DNA from: Nemertoderma westbladi | Lineage: Eukaryota; Xenacoelomorpha; Nemertodermatida; Nemertodermatidae | DNA: 45,667 bases | Assembly (NCBI GenBank): GCA_032718475.1 | Contig: JAUCBJ010007143.1 | Coordinates: 1 to 45,667, forward strand | Direction of reading: 5' to 3' | In this document: in pieces, positions 20,577-33,335 of the stretch | How positions within the stretch are numbered: position 1 is the stretch's first letter | Layout: each line of letters starts with the position of its first letter | Translations under genes and position numbers: made by a program | Notes under the pieces: generated by a model | Told to the model about the DNA's origin: nothing | What the model saw: only the letters and a program-made list of their open reading frames with translations | Databases searched by the model: none

Positions 20577-21434
20577 TGTTCGCGCTTTTGAAGACCTTTA
20601 GCAGTTTAACCTGCCAAAATTTATATGTCTTTTAGTTAATTAACACACCTTTAGCATACGACAATATTTTATGCTAATAAACAAAACATTAGCCGAAGCC
20701 AGCCCATGCGCGATCATTCACCCGATGGATCTACACCCGGGGGAGGCTGAATTCGGATGCTTAGATTTTATTATTGCAGTGTAAGGTTGCAGTGTAAAAC
20801 TATTGTATTATTCGATAGATCACTAATATGTAATTTCTGACAGATATTATTAACTTTCGGGAAATATTAACAGTTCCTTTAGGACGTGGCGCTCTATCTA
20901 TTTAAACAGAGCTAGGACTTATACTAAACGCAACGATAAGGCTTATGATTAAAGTATAAGTCGCATTCTTTAGGAAATGCTTTGTTACCAGTCACATCAC
21001 ACTCACAATCATGCACACTATTCTGCCGACCGTCAGTATATTTGATCACACATAAAGAGAACAGCAATTGACTCAGGTAGTGTCTACTAAATAACATTAG
21101 ATTCAATACACACCACATTGATATAAATCGCAATTGTTATATATAGCCCGCCTCTCTAACCTGTAGTGTATCAAGAAAATTGGGAATTTTGGGTGATTTA
21201 TCCGTATTCTCCAAAGAGCAATATTTCCATCAACAAATAGATACAATTAATAACTGACGGTAAATAGCAGTACAAACAATATGATTAGTGCAGTTAAATT
21301 AAGTGAGGTAACACCGCCGGTAACAGTTATACTTTCTATAATCTAAGCAGTTTTACTAGAGTTCTTAGAGCCGGTGTTTCTGGCTTAGACAGCAATAACA
21401 ACAAAGTATCAAGTAAAAACAGTAAGACTGAACA
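20577..21434 (-). repeat. BEL LTR shared by copies A and B
   Basis: 858 bp, from TGTTCGCGC to GACTGAACA. It differs from the LTR at 10304 by only a few small indels and substitutions (for example two extra G near 20738 and a changed block near 21360). It carries the TATA box (21143-21137, minus strand) and the same 69-codon ORF (20924-21133). It serves as 5' LTR of copy A and 3' LTR of copy B in coding sense. Confidence 0.88.
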
Positions 21435-21886
21435 CTCTCCTTATGATCGGCCGAAAAGCTGCACGTCGACAGGAAAAATCGCTCTGATTGGCTCAAGCCA
21501 AACAAAGAACCATGCATCCAATGGCTGTTTCCATGTCAGCAACCAGCTGTTAGATGTCGTAATATGAATCATCACGGCTAAGCTGTGAAAGGTAGTTGGT
21601 GCATTGCAGGTTTTTTGCCTTACCATGTCCGCCAAAACACGTATATAGCAGAATGACTTTTATGTCCGTTAAAACACCTGTAACGGTACCTTGCGGGCGA
21701 GGGGAATATATATACAGTTAGAGAACCTTTTTAGAGTATTCCAGCGCCTGGGGGGAAACTGGATTGCGAAGCAAAAGGGGCCAGTTATATCCCACAGAAG
21801 CTTTTACACCGCTCCCAGAAAATGGGATTTAAGTCTATAAAATATACAAAATCACAGTTTCTAAAATATAAAAATACTCTAAACAG

Positions 21887-22360
21887 TTAGTCTTTCTTGC
21901 GCGGACGGCGTTTACGCAGTTTTTTAAAGCTAGCAAGAGTCTTTTTCTCTTTGGGGCGAGCCACTTTACGAGGAGGGCTATAACTCCTGGGTGAAGGGTG
22001 CAATATGATTGCATCAGAAGGTATGGGATTGCGATCGGTATATCCGTCGGTCGAAGTACCGGGTTGATTGACATCAACGTCCGGGGAGAGGGGTCTAACG
22101 GCTTTGAGAGCTCGTTTCAAGACAGCCGCTCTTACGGGTCCTGTACGAGTGGTCTGCATGAGGGCCGTGGGTGGACCATAAGTAGTTAGAAACTTCCTTG
22201 GTTTAATGGTTCTTTCCAACTCGCGTTCGCGGGCTCGGTACTCGTAAGGCCGTCGATATACTTCCTGTAACTCGATATGCGTGATTTCTGTTCGACAGAA
22301 GCGAATAGATAAGGATGGAACGCATAAATTCCTTCGTAAGCGCGTCCAGGATAATAGCGA
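21887..22360 (-). pseudogene. BEL accessory ORF c, copy B
   Basis: Equivalent of 11615-12105, open to the same stop position and ending in the same Lys/Arg-rich tail. Residue changes against copy A are frequent for such similar DNA, which suggests little constraint. Confidence 0.5.
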
Positions 22361-22887
22361 TGGCGCGAATCACGATGTAAATCAGCGTTCGCTTCCCAAA
22401 CTCTAATGTAACGTAGTGTGATCATTTCATCTACGCTTTCCAAATCGCGATTAAAAGGGCAATCGAAACTGGCGTGTCCCTTTAGTGGACAGTGGTGACA
22501 TTGAGTCATAAATTGAGGGCAAACCGCAAAAATATGCAAATTATTAAATCTGCAATACGCTCAATAAATTTCCATCGCCGGTTGTTCGTGGAAATAGGAA
22601 CAGCGGACGTTTGTGTCCATGGGCGTAACATGGTCTCTCGATGCGCATAACCGACAACGTTGCCGAGAAACATAGTTGGCATGGCGATAATCATACGTAG
22701 TGAGACACTGTGGACCTTGATACCATTCTAGGATGTAATCGTTGTCGCTGTTCCGAGCGCGATAGGCTGAATCTCCTCAGATTCTAGGCATATTGGTTCG
22801 TCTTCCCAGTCTGTTACGAATAGAATTTTCGTGATCTATTCTCGGTTTATCGTTACGACTCCGCTGGGTATGATATTTAAATAGAAC
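22186..22887 (-). pseudogene. BEL accessory ORF b with zinc knuckle, copy B
   Basis: Same frame, same two in-frame TGA codons and same CX2CX4HX4C knuckle as copy A. The 117-codon lower part has only two nucleotide differences from copy A, and both change a residue. Confidence 0.55.
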
Positions 22888-23176
22888 CATTTCCCTTTAG
22901 GGTGTCTACATCGTCCGTATCATGTAAATCGATAGGATGGCCGGTAGTTAAGAAGTCCATATACGTACCATTACGATGCGTATAGCGAGCGGTTAATTTT
23001 CGATAGTCCAATTCACGCGTAAGTTGCTCTTGGGACATCGGAGGTTCGATATAACGACAATCGTCCTCCGTAATAGTCGGATCGGCTTCACCGCGTATCA
23101 AGCTATCCACAAACGCTTGTAAAGGTAGAGTATATCGCTCTCTAATACCAAGGTCATCTTCTATTAATTCCGTCAT
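22877..23176 (-). CDS. BEL accessory ORF a (99 aa, unknown), copy B
   Basis: A 99-residue ORF identical in length to 12605-12904, with Ser to Cys and Cys to Tyr changes. The position relative to gag-protease and LTR is the same. The function is not recognised. Confidence 0.5.
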   Translation of the reverse strand: MTELIEDDLGIRERYTLPLQAFVDSLIRGEADPTITEDDCRYIEPPMSQEQLTRELDYRKLTARYTHRNGTYMDFLTTGHPIDLHDTDDVDTLKGNGSI

Positions 23177-24800
23177 ATCTGCTATCTGAGTTTATTAATA
23201 TTAGTATGAGTCAATATTTAGGCAAGCGGGCGTCGCTACCTACTAGTCTTTGACCCCGGACAGTGGGTTTCTCAGCGCCGATGTACCGTTGTCGCGGTGT
23301 TTGCGCCAACATGTAGCAACAGCACGACAACGATAATCGACACAAGTCCCACCACTGTCCGTCCCAAAGGCTTGAATCCACTTGAGGTTATCTCGGTAGA
23401 GTTAGGCTACTTTACAATTGCGATTAGCTACTGTAAACACACTTTAGTAGTATCATTCACCTATAAACGCACAAATTCCATACAATCATTACTTACTGCA
23501 CACATGCAAGCCATTTTGTCCGTTAGTCATTGTCTTCCAGAATGTCACGTTATTACTATGTATCCTTGGATACTAATAGTGCGCTATGTATTCTCTTATG
23601 CTACGCAATGGGGCAAGCCTTTATTGTTCCTTTTAACTTGCTTCTAATTCTAGCGTGGGTGTTGCCATGGTGACATTATGGAAAACTAGCGGTAGAATTA
23701 GGGTAATTCTCATGCATACAGATCTGGGATGTTATTTAATAGTAATTCTTTAATTGTCAATATCCTCTCTATGCATGATTTTATAAATTTTATCGGCTAT
23801 TGACTATATGTTGGAGATTCTCACACTCTAGTACACTCAATATGAATCTCCGCTCCCATGATCTATTAATTACTGGAATTTTGGGAATGTTATAAATTGT
23901 ACAAAATGACAATTTATGAAATTCATTTGAATATGAATTTAAATTTATTCCCGTGAATTTTATTATTTGATGTTAAATTGACAAAAAATTTTATTCCAGA
24001 GCATATCTGGGGACTTAGGATCCTTAATTCTATAAAATAGTCCTTCTAAGAATATCGGTAAATACTGCGATATCTTAATTGACTAGAAATTTTAAAGGAT
24101 CGGGATTTTACAGATTTTAACAAAATATTAAATTAATATTTAGGATGGGCACCGATTTATTCCAGAACTTGTCTGGGGACGTTAACCACTGATTCTAGAA
24201 TTTGTCTTTCAAGTATATCGGTGGGTGCCACGATATCTTAATCGACTAGAATTACAGATGGTCAAAAGTTTAACAGATTTATTTGCGATTGACGCTACTG
24301 TTAGAGGGACATCACGCTACTATATGTATTATTTGTTATAAGGTAGAAGAGCAATATCGCACGAAGCAATGTCAGTGTGAAGAGGCAAGTCGTTTCCAAG
24401 GTCTACCCAGAGCTTGGTTTAGCCGAGACACGAGGATCTGAACTTTGCATTCCTAATACTCTGCCTACCAATAATACTTAAATATAGTAGTGGCTTTATT
24501 GTACTTTAATAAGTACTGACATGTCATCTTACTATAGTCTCGCATTTATAATATAATACGGACAGTAAGGAAAGAGAAAAATAATTATTTCTTGCCGTCG
24601 CACTAAATATATTATAAGTAATTAAGTACGTAATAAACACTAATATATTGCACTAATTTACTAAATAATCGCTAAAATAACATTCTACTAAATAAAATTA
24701 AAGAAAACGATTATGATAAAATTACGTAATAATACATACATAAATATAAAATAAAAAACAAATATAAAATGATATAGTCACACACCCACTCCATATGTTA
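23177..24800. other. Non-coding internal region of copy B
   Basis: Counterpart of 12905-14526, nearly collinear with it and including the same diverged internal duplication. No integrase or other gene is visible. Confidence 0.6.
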
Positions 24801-27690
24801 TTACGTTATGGAGTCCCTAGATATTTGTCGGATTAGGGAAGTGGTCGTAGGAAGAGTGTCTTGCCTTCCATAGTTTCCGGACAGTTTTTGGTCTCTTTTC
24901 AGTAAACATAAACGACCAGCTGGGTGATTGGGTTGTCGTGTTACTTTCTCCGCTCCCTTGGCCTGTCTAATCTCAGCCGGGTTAAGGTGGGGAGGCCATT
25001 CATCTTCTTCTTTACTTAGGGAGTCGGGTCCACCTAACCAGCCGGGAGTATCTATCCGTTCTTGAGGAGTCGCTCCTCTGGAAGCGATGTCGGCTAGATT
25101 AATCATCTCGGGGCGATGTCTCCATTGATCTTCATTGGAGTTAATATCGTCATTATCTGAGGAGTATGGTGTTCCCTCAGTTAGTTCGTCCACTTCACTG
25201 CTCTCCACTTCCAAACCATTTATCTGGTATAGTCTTTCTGATGGTAGTCTCTCTTCGAGAGTTCTGCGGGAAGGACCAGTAAAGTACCAACCTACTCTAG
25301 TTCTTACCGCATAGGTTTGTAGTGGCTGCGGTTGAGCAGGTCGTTTTTCCAATGTCTCGAGCGCCTCGTGCGCGTTTTGGCCGATAAGTATTTGCACTCC
25401 AGGATAATCCGTCTGGAATCGAGGTATCTTAAGATGTTGGATGCTCTCATCCTCGTCCCAATTATAAAGGTCTGCTTGGGTAGTAGCGAAGTTCTTTATA
25501 GCCACCATTTTTACTGACCTTATACTTTGTGCTCCTAATTTATCCTGGGGGGTGGACAACGCACCTACATAGTAATCTGCCGTTATGGTAGATTTCCAAA
25601 CCTGTATAATTCCTGACATATTCAATTTAGTCCGGAACTTGGGTTGTCCAGCAAAGATATCTTCGGCTAGTTCTTGATCGATGAATGTTCCTGTGCTGCC
25701 GGAGTCAAGTAGGGCGTTCACTATGTAACTCTTGTTGGGACCATGAACTCGAACTTGCACTACAGGAAATTCTCTTATTCCTATGTTGGAAGTTGGAACT
25801 TTCCAAGATGGTTGTTTGTCAAAAGGAGTTGGAGTAAACTCGTCAGTGTCCTTTTCATCCGTAAGTGCTCGATACACTGTGGTATTTATTAGGTAACAGG
25901 ATTCGTTGGCGTCGGAGAATTCGTCCGTATAGAATCCTTCCCACTCAGAACTTTGGTCAGTGTCGTTCACATCACTGAATTGGACATGTGATTTGGGCTC
26001 ACTTACCTGACTCGGGCTGTTTCGTTCGAATTCACTTTGTAACAAGATGTGATGTTTCGCACCGCACTTTGCACACTTTATGTCGGAGTAACAGGTTCGC
26101 CGCTGGTGTCCGCGTCTGAGGCAATTATAGCATAACCGCTTGTCCCACACAACTGTACGTCTGTCTACAAGGGATTTCTTTAGGAATTCCGCACACGCAC
26201 TCAAACGGTGGGGTCCGTCGCACAGCGCACAGTTTGGTTTAATGTTACTCACTTTACCTTGGGTGACGTTATGCACTCTAGTTCTTTCTTCGGGCTTTCT
26301 TCCGTGTACTCCGTTAGGAAACTGAAGAGGAGTCTTATCAACCTGTTCTCTCCTGTCATGGGTTCGAGCTTTAGATTTACTTACGTTCTTTGAGGTCTTG
26401 TTAACATAGTAAAATTTCTCGGTGTCTTCCTCGCTGTCTTCTTCTTGAGAAGCTTGGCTTTCGCCGTCATCAGTATAACACACCGGTGTTACTCTTCTCC
26501 TAGAAACGGGTTTCTCACTTACCTTATTTTCCGGTGTTTTCTCTCTGGATTGCTTTAGGAGTTGTAATTTCACTTCGCCATCCAAGAATGACATGAGATC
26601 AGCCATGGTAGGGTCTCGTTGTTGTTGTTCCATCGTATATAACACCTTCTTGTCCCAGCGTGTACCTACTCCACCCTTGGGCAAAGTAGATGCTAAGGCT
26701 CCTACAACCATAGAATTCTGGTATTCATGAGACTTACCTAACCAATCTAGTTGTCTACAGATCTCCTGAATCTCATCGGAAAACTCTATAATCCCGCTGC
26801 TAAGAAACTTTCGGGGGGCCATTAATTTCGCATATAAATACCTAGCTATGTTATTCCTATTACCATACCTGATGTTTAGTGTATCCCAAACTTGTCTTAA
26901 TCCATCTGGATGTCCATTAAATTTTAACGCCATTGACTTGGGAGGTCCTTCCAAGCACTCGATGAGGAATCTAAGTTTCTCTCCGTTGGATAACACAGAG
27001 TTCTGTATGTTATCTCTATAATATTCATTAAAAGGTAACCATTTCATCTCATCTCCATTGAACTTGACTATCTCTCCAACCTTTACCGCTTGACGGGCTT
27101 CGGTTCTAGCCATTTGACGCGTAAAACTTTCTTGGGCCATCGTGTTATTGAATATCGAGTTATCGGTATATAAATTTCTCGGATTATTATCAGGTCTATT
27201 GGGAATGTCATTAACAACAGGCGTATAATCACCCTTAATAGGGTTTGCTATAGGAGTTTCTACTTCACTAGCAGTATAGATGCGTGTAGGCTCCACACCT
27301 TGCGCATGTAATACTTCAGACCTAACAGGCTGACACAATGTTACAGGGGTTATTGGTATTCCCTTTTGTAGGTTGACTAATTTGTCGCATTCTAGTGCGA
27401 TACTTTGCTGCACCTTTTGCAACTCTAACCTACTTTCCCTTACTGTTCCCTTGAGCCGCTGAACAGTCTCTTCCATTTCCCGGACCTGCTGAGAGGAGCA
27501 CAAACAGTGTTCCCTCAGCTGCTCGAGCAGGAGACCCATCTCCCGTCGTCCCTCAGCTACCCACTCAACCGCCGAAGCGGGAGTCGCCAACGTAGTAGCG
27601 GGCTGACGCGGGACGACGGGAGACAAATTATTGATTTCTCTCTCTGCTATCTGGACAGGGGTATTTGCATGGACTGTTCCACCGGGTACA
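24801..27690 (-). CDS. BEL gag-protease polyprotein, copy B, 5'-truncated
   Basis: About 960 codons are open to the stop at 24801. The N-terminal third present in copy A (VESE repeats, coiled coil) is missing, because the element is cut at 27690 and joined to an inverted LTR fragment. The first three codons of the apparent ORF come from that fragment. The DUF1759-like segment, three Cys/His knuckles, the DSGSTGTF protease and the in-frame jump to ADIASRG are all kept. It has a short extra segment near 27480-27540 absent from copy A, and many substitutions between about 25200 and 27600. It is not expected to be expressed from its own promoter, since its 5' LTR is gone. Confidence 0.8.
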
Positions 27691-28039
27691 TATAACAATT
27701 GCGATTTATATCAATGTGGTGTGTATTGAATCTAATGTTATTTAGTAGACACTACCTGAGTCAATTGCTGTTCTCTTTATGTGTGATCAAATATACTGAC
27801 GGTCGGCAGAATAGTGTGCATGATTGTGAGTGTGATGTGACTGGTAACAAAGCATTTCCTAAAGAATGCGACTTATACTTTAATCATAAGCCTTATCGTT
27901 GCGTTTAGTATAAGTCCTAGCTCTGTTTAAATAGATAGAGCGCCACGTCCTAAAGGAACTGTTAATATTTCCCGAAAGTTAATAATATCTGTCAGAAATT
28001 ACATATTAGTGATCTATCGAATAATACAATAGTTTTACA
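27691..28039 (+). repeat. Inverted BEL LTR fragment
   Basis: The reverse complement of 10518-10866, 349 bp, in opposite orientation to the other LTRs. It starts at the TATA region and ends TTTTACA directly before the 27-bp satellite. It includes the 69-codon LTR ORF (27699-27908). At the junction with gag a TA-type microhomology is possible. Confidence 0.9.
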
Positions 28040-29107
28040 ATGCATGCACTGGTACACATAGAAACAATGCATGTACTGGTACATATAGAAACATTACATG
28101 CACTGGTACACGTAGAAACAATGCATGCACTGGTACACATAGAAACAATGTATGCACTGGTACACATAGAACAATGCATACACTGGTTCACATAGAAACA
28201 ATGCATGCACTGGAACACATAGAAACAATGCATGCACTGGTACACATAGAAACAATGCATGCACTGGTACACATAGAAACAATGTATGCACTGGTACACA
28301 TAGAAACAATGCATGCACTGGTACACATAGAAACAATGTATGCACTGGTACACATAGAAACAATGCGTACACTGGTACACATACAAACAATGCGTACACT
28401 GGTTCACATATAAACAATGCATGCACTGGTACACATAGCACAATGCATACACTGGTTCACATAGAAACAATGCGTGCACTGGTACACATAGAAACAATGC
28501 GTACACTGGTACACATAGAAACAATGCGTACACTGGTACACATAGAAACAATGCATGCACTGGTACACATAGAAACAATGCATGCACTGGTTCACATAGA
28601 AGCAATGCGTGCACTGGTACACATAGAAACAATGCGTACACTGGTACACATAGAAACAATGCGTACACTGGTTCACATAGAAACAATGCATGCACTGGTA
28701 CACATAGAACAATGCATACACTGGTTCACATAGAAACAATGCATGCACTGGTACACATAGAAACAATGTATGCACTGGTACACATAGAACAATGCATGCA
28801 TGCACTGGTACACATAAAAACAATGCATGCATGCACTGGTACGCATAGAAACAATGAATGCATTGGAACACATAGAGCAATGCGTACACTGGTTCACATA
28901 GAAACAATGCATGCACTGGTACACATAGAAACAATGCACACGCACTGGTGCACATATAAACAATGTATGCACTGGTGCACATAGAAACAATGCATGCACT
29001 GGTACACTTAGAAACAATACATGCCCTGGTACACATAGAAACAATGCACGCACTGGTGCACATATAAACAATGCATGCACTGGTACACATAGAAACAATG
29101 CATGCAC
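28040..29107. repeat. 27-bp minisatellite, right flank of BEL composite
   Basis: About 39 copies of the 27-bp unit, with variants GCGTACACTGG, GTATGCACTGG and GGTTCACATAG arranged in recurring groups. Two of three + frames and all three minus frames lack stops. ORFs such as MHALVHIET repeats are products of a 27-bp unit and not genes. Confidence 0.95.
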
Positions 29108-32100
29108 ATAGCGTGTAAGCGAGCTTAGCATACGGGTACCACTAACTCAATCGGTGTGACGTTCGTTCTGTTGTTCTGTCGTTCTGTTGTGTTTAATTTT
29201 AAACGTTAATAACTCAGTCAAAAGTTAATGAAATTTATCCACACTTGGTTCACATGAGCGTACAGATATTATTAACAGATAATTAGTCTGGCAAAAGTTT
29301 AGAAATTTTCCAAGTTGAGTTTCCGTGTTGCCTTCGAGAAGCTAAGATAATAACAGTTAATTAGTTAATTATATTGATTAGGGTAAAAACAGCATTTTCA
29401 ACCTGCCTCTTAAAGGATATTAATTATTTTCTAGTATAAGATTTAAATAATTATACTTAAAAATTATACAACTGTATTCCCCATACCCAATTCCATTATA
29501 GTTTTTAATTAGTTCAAGAGATTTGCTTTAAGAAATGGGTTTGTAATTGATCTAAACGTAATTAACTTATTAAAATACCCCGTCTCCACCTATAGCTCCC
29601 TCCTCCTTGCAATAGCAAGCATGCCTAGCATGCCTAGCCTGGAAGGGGAACCAGTCCAACAACACCTCACCTCTACCCAAAGGCAGCATTGTATTGAGCC
29701 AGACTAATAAGCCAGCTTGGTTATTCTGTTTAGCTTACAAAATGATTGGCCGAGTACTTAATCATGATTCTTTAGAATAATTAGCTAAATAATTTCGTTG
29801 AGGTGTTGACATGATAAATTAATATCTCAGTATCAATACTATCGGCATAAGGTAAGTTTTATATTTCTTACAAATTGGGTCGCCTCCACGCCTAAAATAT
29901 TTAATATATTACTTTATGAGTTTAACATGTTACCAATAACATGAGTTTATTGATTTCTTTGTTGGTTAAGTAAATTAAATAATATGCGATCTTTAATTAT
30001 TTTTGCTAGAAATTTGTGCTGTTTGTATATTTGTGAATCGCTTCCAGTTGTATTTTGTGTTATATTAAAAATAAATATAACATATTACTTTTAAAACACA
30101 AATTTTATGTTAATTCCTCTGCCTTTCATCAATCCTGTGTGCGCCTTTGGGTTGGAGTGGTGCAGATTAAGAGGGAGGTTAAGAGATGGGGGGGGGGGGG
30201 GGGGGGGGGGGTTGTGGCGGCTTTTCCCTCTCTTTGATTTACTTATGTTTGGTTAAATTTCTTAGATAGGCCTACCGAGTTTGTGATACAGTACAATCGC
30301 TCAATATTTTCTGTATCCCATAACTGAGCCTCGTGCTACGCGAAGGCCCCACGAACTTGTCCGGTCTTCGTACAGTAGTTCCAGTTCGGATGTCTACTGT
30401 ACGTACAGATGTCCTTAGCTTATAATACTGTATCTACCTTTTCGTCTTAGTCAATCTCACTCTGGTCTCGACCAGGGATCCTGCTCGAACAAGGGTGGCA
30501 ATGGATAATATTTCCCGTTAAAATTTGAATTCAAGATATGAAAAATATACTTTTATTCTGATGCAAATCCGGATCCACTTAATATTTTGATGATAAAGCG
30601 ATGAAACTAACTCCTCATCCCCCCACCCCTCCCTACCCCAACGCAACCTCGAATTAATTCCCTGTTAGAAAAATAACATCCATTGACTAATATGGGGAGG
30701 AACTCGTGAGTCGTGACTCAATCTAATTTAAAATCCATCCTTCTCAATGGGGAAATCTACGTAAATAACAGCTGATTTATGAACAAAAATGAAACTGTCG
30801 CCTGTTCTTTTGACTCCTGCTTATTGTTTTGTTTTGAATAACGTGCCATATTAAACTGCTCCGTTCCGTAATTGATATTGAACGATGTTACTGTAGAATA
30901 TATATTAATATTCCCCACCCTTTTCCTGCACAATAAATGATCATAATTTGTCAGTTATACACCCCCATTGCATAAAAAAAGTATAATTGATAATAATAAT
31001 AATTGATATTGACAGTATGGTGTATGATTGATATTACAGTATGGTGTCGGTTATATTCTAATGTACATGTACTGTATATGTATATACACTATTACTGTAT
31101 ATATGTATACTGTATATACATCATACTGTATATGTATTATTCTAACACTCTGAACAGCTAAACATTAACCGTTAGATCGCGATGTCCAGACTTCAAACCA
31201 CAGACCATCTCTTTATTTATCATAATATCTGGTTTTCTTCTATAATGTTTATTTAGTTTCATTTGGCTTGGAAGATAAAATCAATAATTATGCAAATAAT
31301 CCAGGCTTTACATAAATGATTGTATAACGCTGATCGACCGTTAATGCGCCACTCATAAGACAAAGTCTCAGTCTGGACTAGGGGACATGCCTGTCTACGT
31401 CTACAGTAGATACTGTAGTTAGACGGCCATGTACTGTATGGTGGTTCTGTAGTTAGGCGGCCTTGTACTTTATGGTGGATACAGCTGGTAGTTCACTTTA
31501 CTACGAAATTGAATGGAACATAAAATGTGATTAAATTGTATTTCTTTTAAATTTTCACCTGATGTACTGTCTGATTTCTGTGGGGCGAGTCAATCCTGCG
31601 AGCCATCAGCGAACTGTTGTAATTATTATATGGCCGTTTTCTTCTGCCGTTTTCAATAATTGTCGGAAGCCAAGATATAACTAGCCATAGTATAATTATT
31701 GTATTATTATTATTATTATTGTTCTCTAAGGTGGCTTGCTGTTATTGATGCTCGAAGGCCCCACCCCACTAGAGTCTTATATCATGTACGTGTATATTGG
31801 CAGATATTAATTCGTTTATTGTTTTGATTAGTGTAAAAACCTGGTATTATTCAAATAGGGTAAACTGTAAATAATTAACAGCGGAAATCTGGTTTTTTAC
31901 ACAAAGGGGCATAGTTTGGTAAGTATGGTTCCAAGAAACAATGGTATTATTACTATATTATCTAGTTTTCGACCTCAAAAAATGTACTGTATCAAATACC
32001 ACCTGTAGATTTACAATGTTTGCCACTTTATCTACCGAAAGCAAATCCTAAATGAATTAATGGCGGCCGTGGGATCATTTCGCCGGATTTGGTGGAAACT

Positions 32101-33250
32101 AAGTCGAGGTGGAAACCTCGCGCTTCCAATCATTATTCATCAACGGGATCCCGTTCTCGAATCTTCGCCCTCCTAGTTAAGTATCATTTTAGATATATTA
32201 GCAGGTATCAGTGGCATGTTTTTCTAACCAAAACAATAACCGAAAGTCAATAGCATAGGTTGCACTTTCATTTTTTGGTCATAATCAGATACACAAATAT
32301 AATAACCGAATTAAGTTGTAAAATTGGCGAAAATTTGCGAAGGTGAAGAATGGATGGAGGTGAATTATGTGAATGTGAATGTGGCTAGTTTCCACTCCTA
32401 ATGCTGGTAGGGCTAGTGTTTAGGGGCTTTTCCTGATGACACGCCCCCCCCTAATTCGAGTAGAATTCAATTCCCAACCACGTGGAAATTGTCCTCAATG
32501 CCCTTGATGATTAACTGATAACCAGACTACAATTTCGTGGAAATGTAACAACTACGTAGGCCTATCATATCATTTCATATAGTCATGTGCCGATCACGAA
32601 GTTACCTCGTGCTGCTATTGTTGTCATAACCTTTATCTCTTGTTGAGATAATGTAATACTAATTACTAATTACCATGGCATTAAATTATTCAGAAAATGC
32701 AATAGTAGGCCTACTACACTAGGTATTTATACAGATTCAAAGCGATATTATTACATAATTAGAACCCAGTAAATTATTACGTTTTATCTTTAATTTTTCA
32801 TTTTCAGTTAAATTAATTTTTAACTTTCATTAATGGTTTATACTGTACCAAATCGAAATCACTGTAAATAACTATAGAATTGTGATGAAAATGCTATAAT
32901 GAGCTGTGCTAAAATGCAACAGTTCTAACACTCAATAAAGTTTATACATTATGGCTTCTTACTGTCTTTATGATTATGTATGTGTACGTAACGTTTATGC
33001 GTACATACTGTACATACAATAGGCAATAGTTTATCGTAACTTTATTGGTATGGATATACTGTATGATTGTTTTAATAGACCATTATATTTTTATGAGCAA
33101 ATCTTATTATTGGTTTAGTTTGGTTGTTTGTTTACTCTTTTTTTAAGTGCAATATTAAATACCTATTTATTCTATAATCAAATTACATAATCTATTTATT
33201 TATTTATTATTTGAATAGAATAAATTAAATTAACATTATTAAATTTTATT
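29108..33250. other. Non-coding stretch before exon 1c
   Basis: No gene seen. It holds a G24 tract (30188-30211), a TACTGTATA-rich palindromic patch (31060-31140), a TTATTATTATTATT microsatellite (about 31700) and a copy of the TTCTAACCAAAACAATAACC dispersed motif (about 32222). A lone AAGGTAAGT donor-like site at 29849 has no convincing exon before it. If exons 1a or 1b are used, all of this is intronic. Confidence 0.5.
30188..30211. repeat. Poly-G tract (G24)
   Basis: An uninterrupted run of 24 G on the + strand followed by TTGTGG. Confidence 0.95.
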
Positions 33251-33335
33251 ATGTTTTCACTACGTGGGCGTGGGGCTAATGATAACCAGAGCGGTAGCAG
33301 CTGTAGTGCAGAGTTCGAGTACAATAATAAGAAAA
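33251..33335 (+). CDS. Candidate first exon 1c of the LC3 gene
   Basis: The ATG at 33251 opens 28 codons plus one base, then donor GTAAGT at 33336 (phase 1). The peptide is MFSLRGRGANDNQSGSSCS followed by AEFEYNNKK. It aligns with exons 1a and 1b, with an extra RG and a longer tail. It is the copy nearest to the LC3 exon: the intron to the acceptor at 34691 is 1356 bp. The joined codon is AAA (Lys), followed by SWIEQK and the LC3 core. This is the most likely main first exon because of distance and because its reading frame is clean. Confidence 0.7.

Larger units (their letters stand above)
10304..28039 (-). mobile_element. Composite of two non-autonomous BEL/Pao LTR elements
   Basis: The + strand order is LTR (10304-11162), internal A (11163-20576), shared LTR (20577-21434), internal B (21435-27690), inverted LTR fragment (27691-28039). 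Coding is on the minus strand. BEL/Pao identity comes from the DUF1759-like gag segment, CCHC knuckles, the DUF1758-type protease with ALLDSGSTGTFI, and the ADIASRG segment that follows RNase H in this group. Neither copy retains RT motifs or an integrase. Copies sharing one LTR usually arise by LTR-LTR recombination. The inverted end implies a further rearrangement. The 27-bp satellite on both sides shows that the whole block lies inside one satellite locus. Confidence 0.88.

Noticed and set aside
28006-29131. Long Cys/His/Val-rich ORFs on the minus strand and MHALVHIET repeats on the + strand
   Set aside because: Products of the 27-bp satellite. Five frames are open and none has gene-like context.
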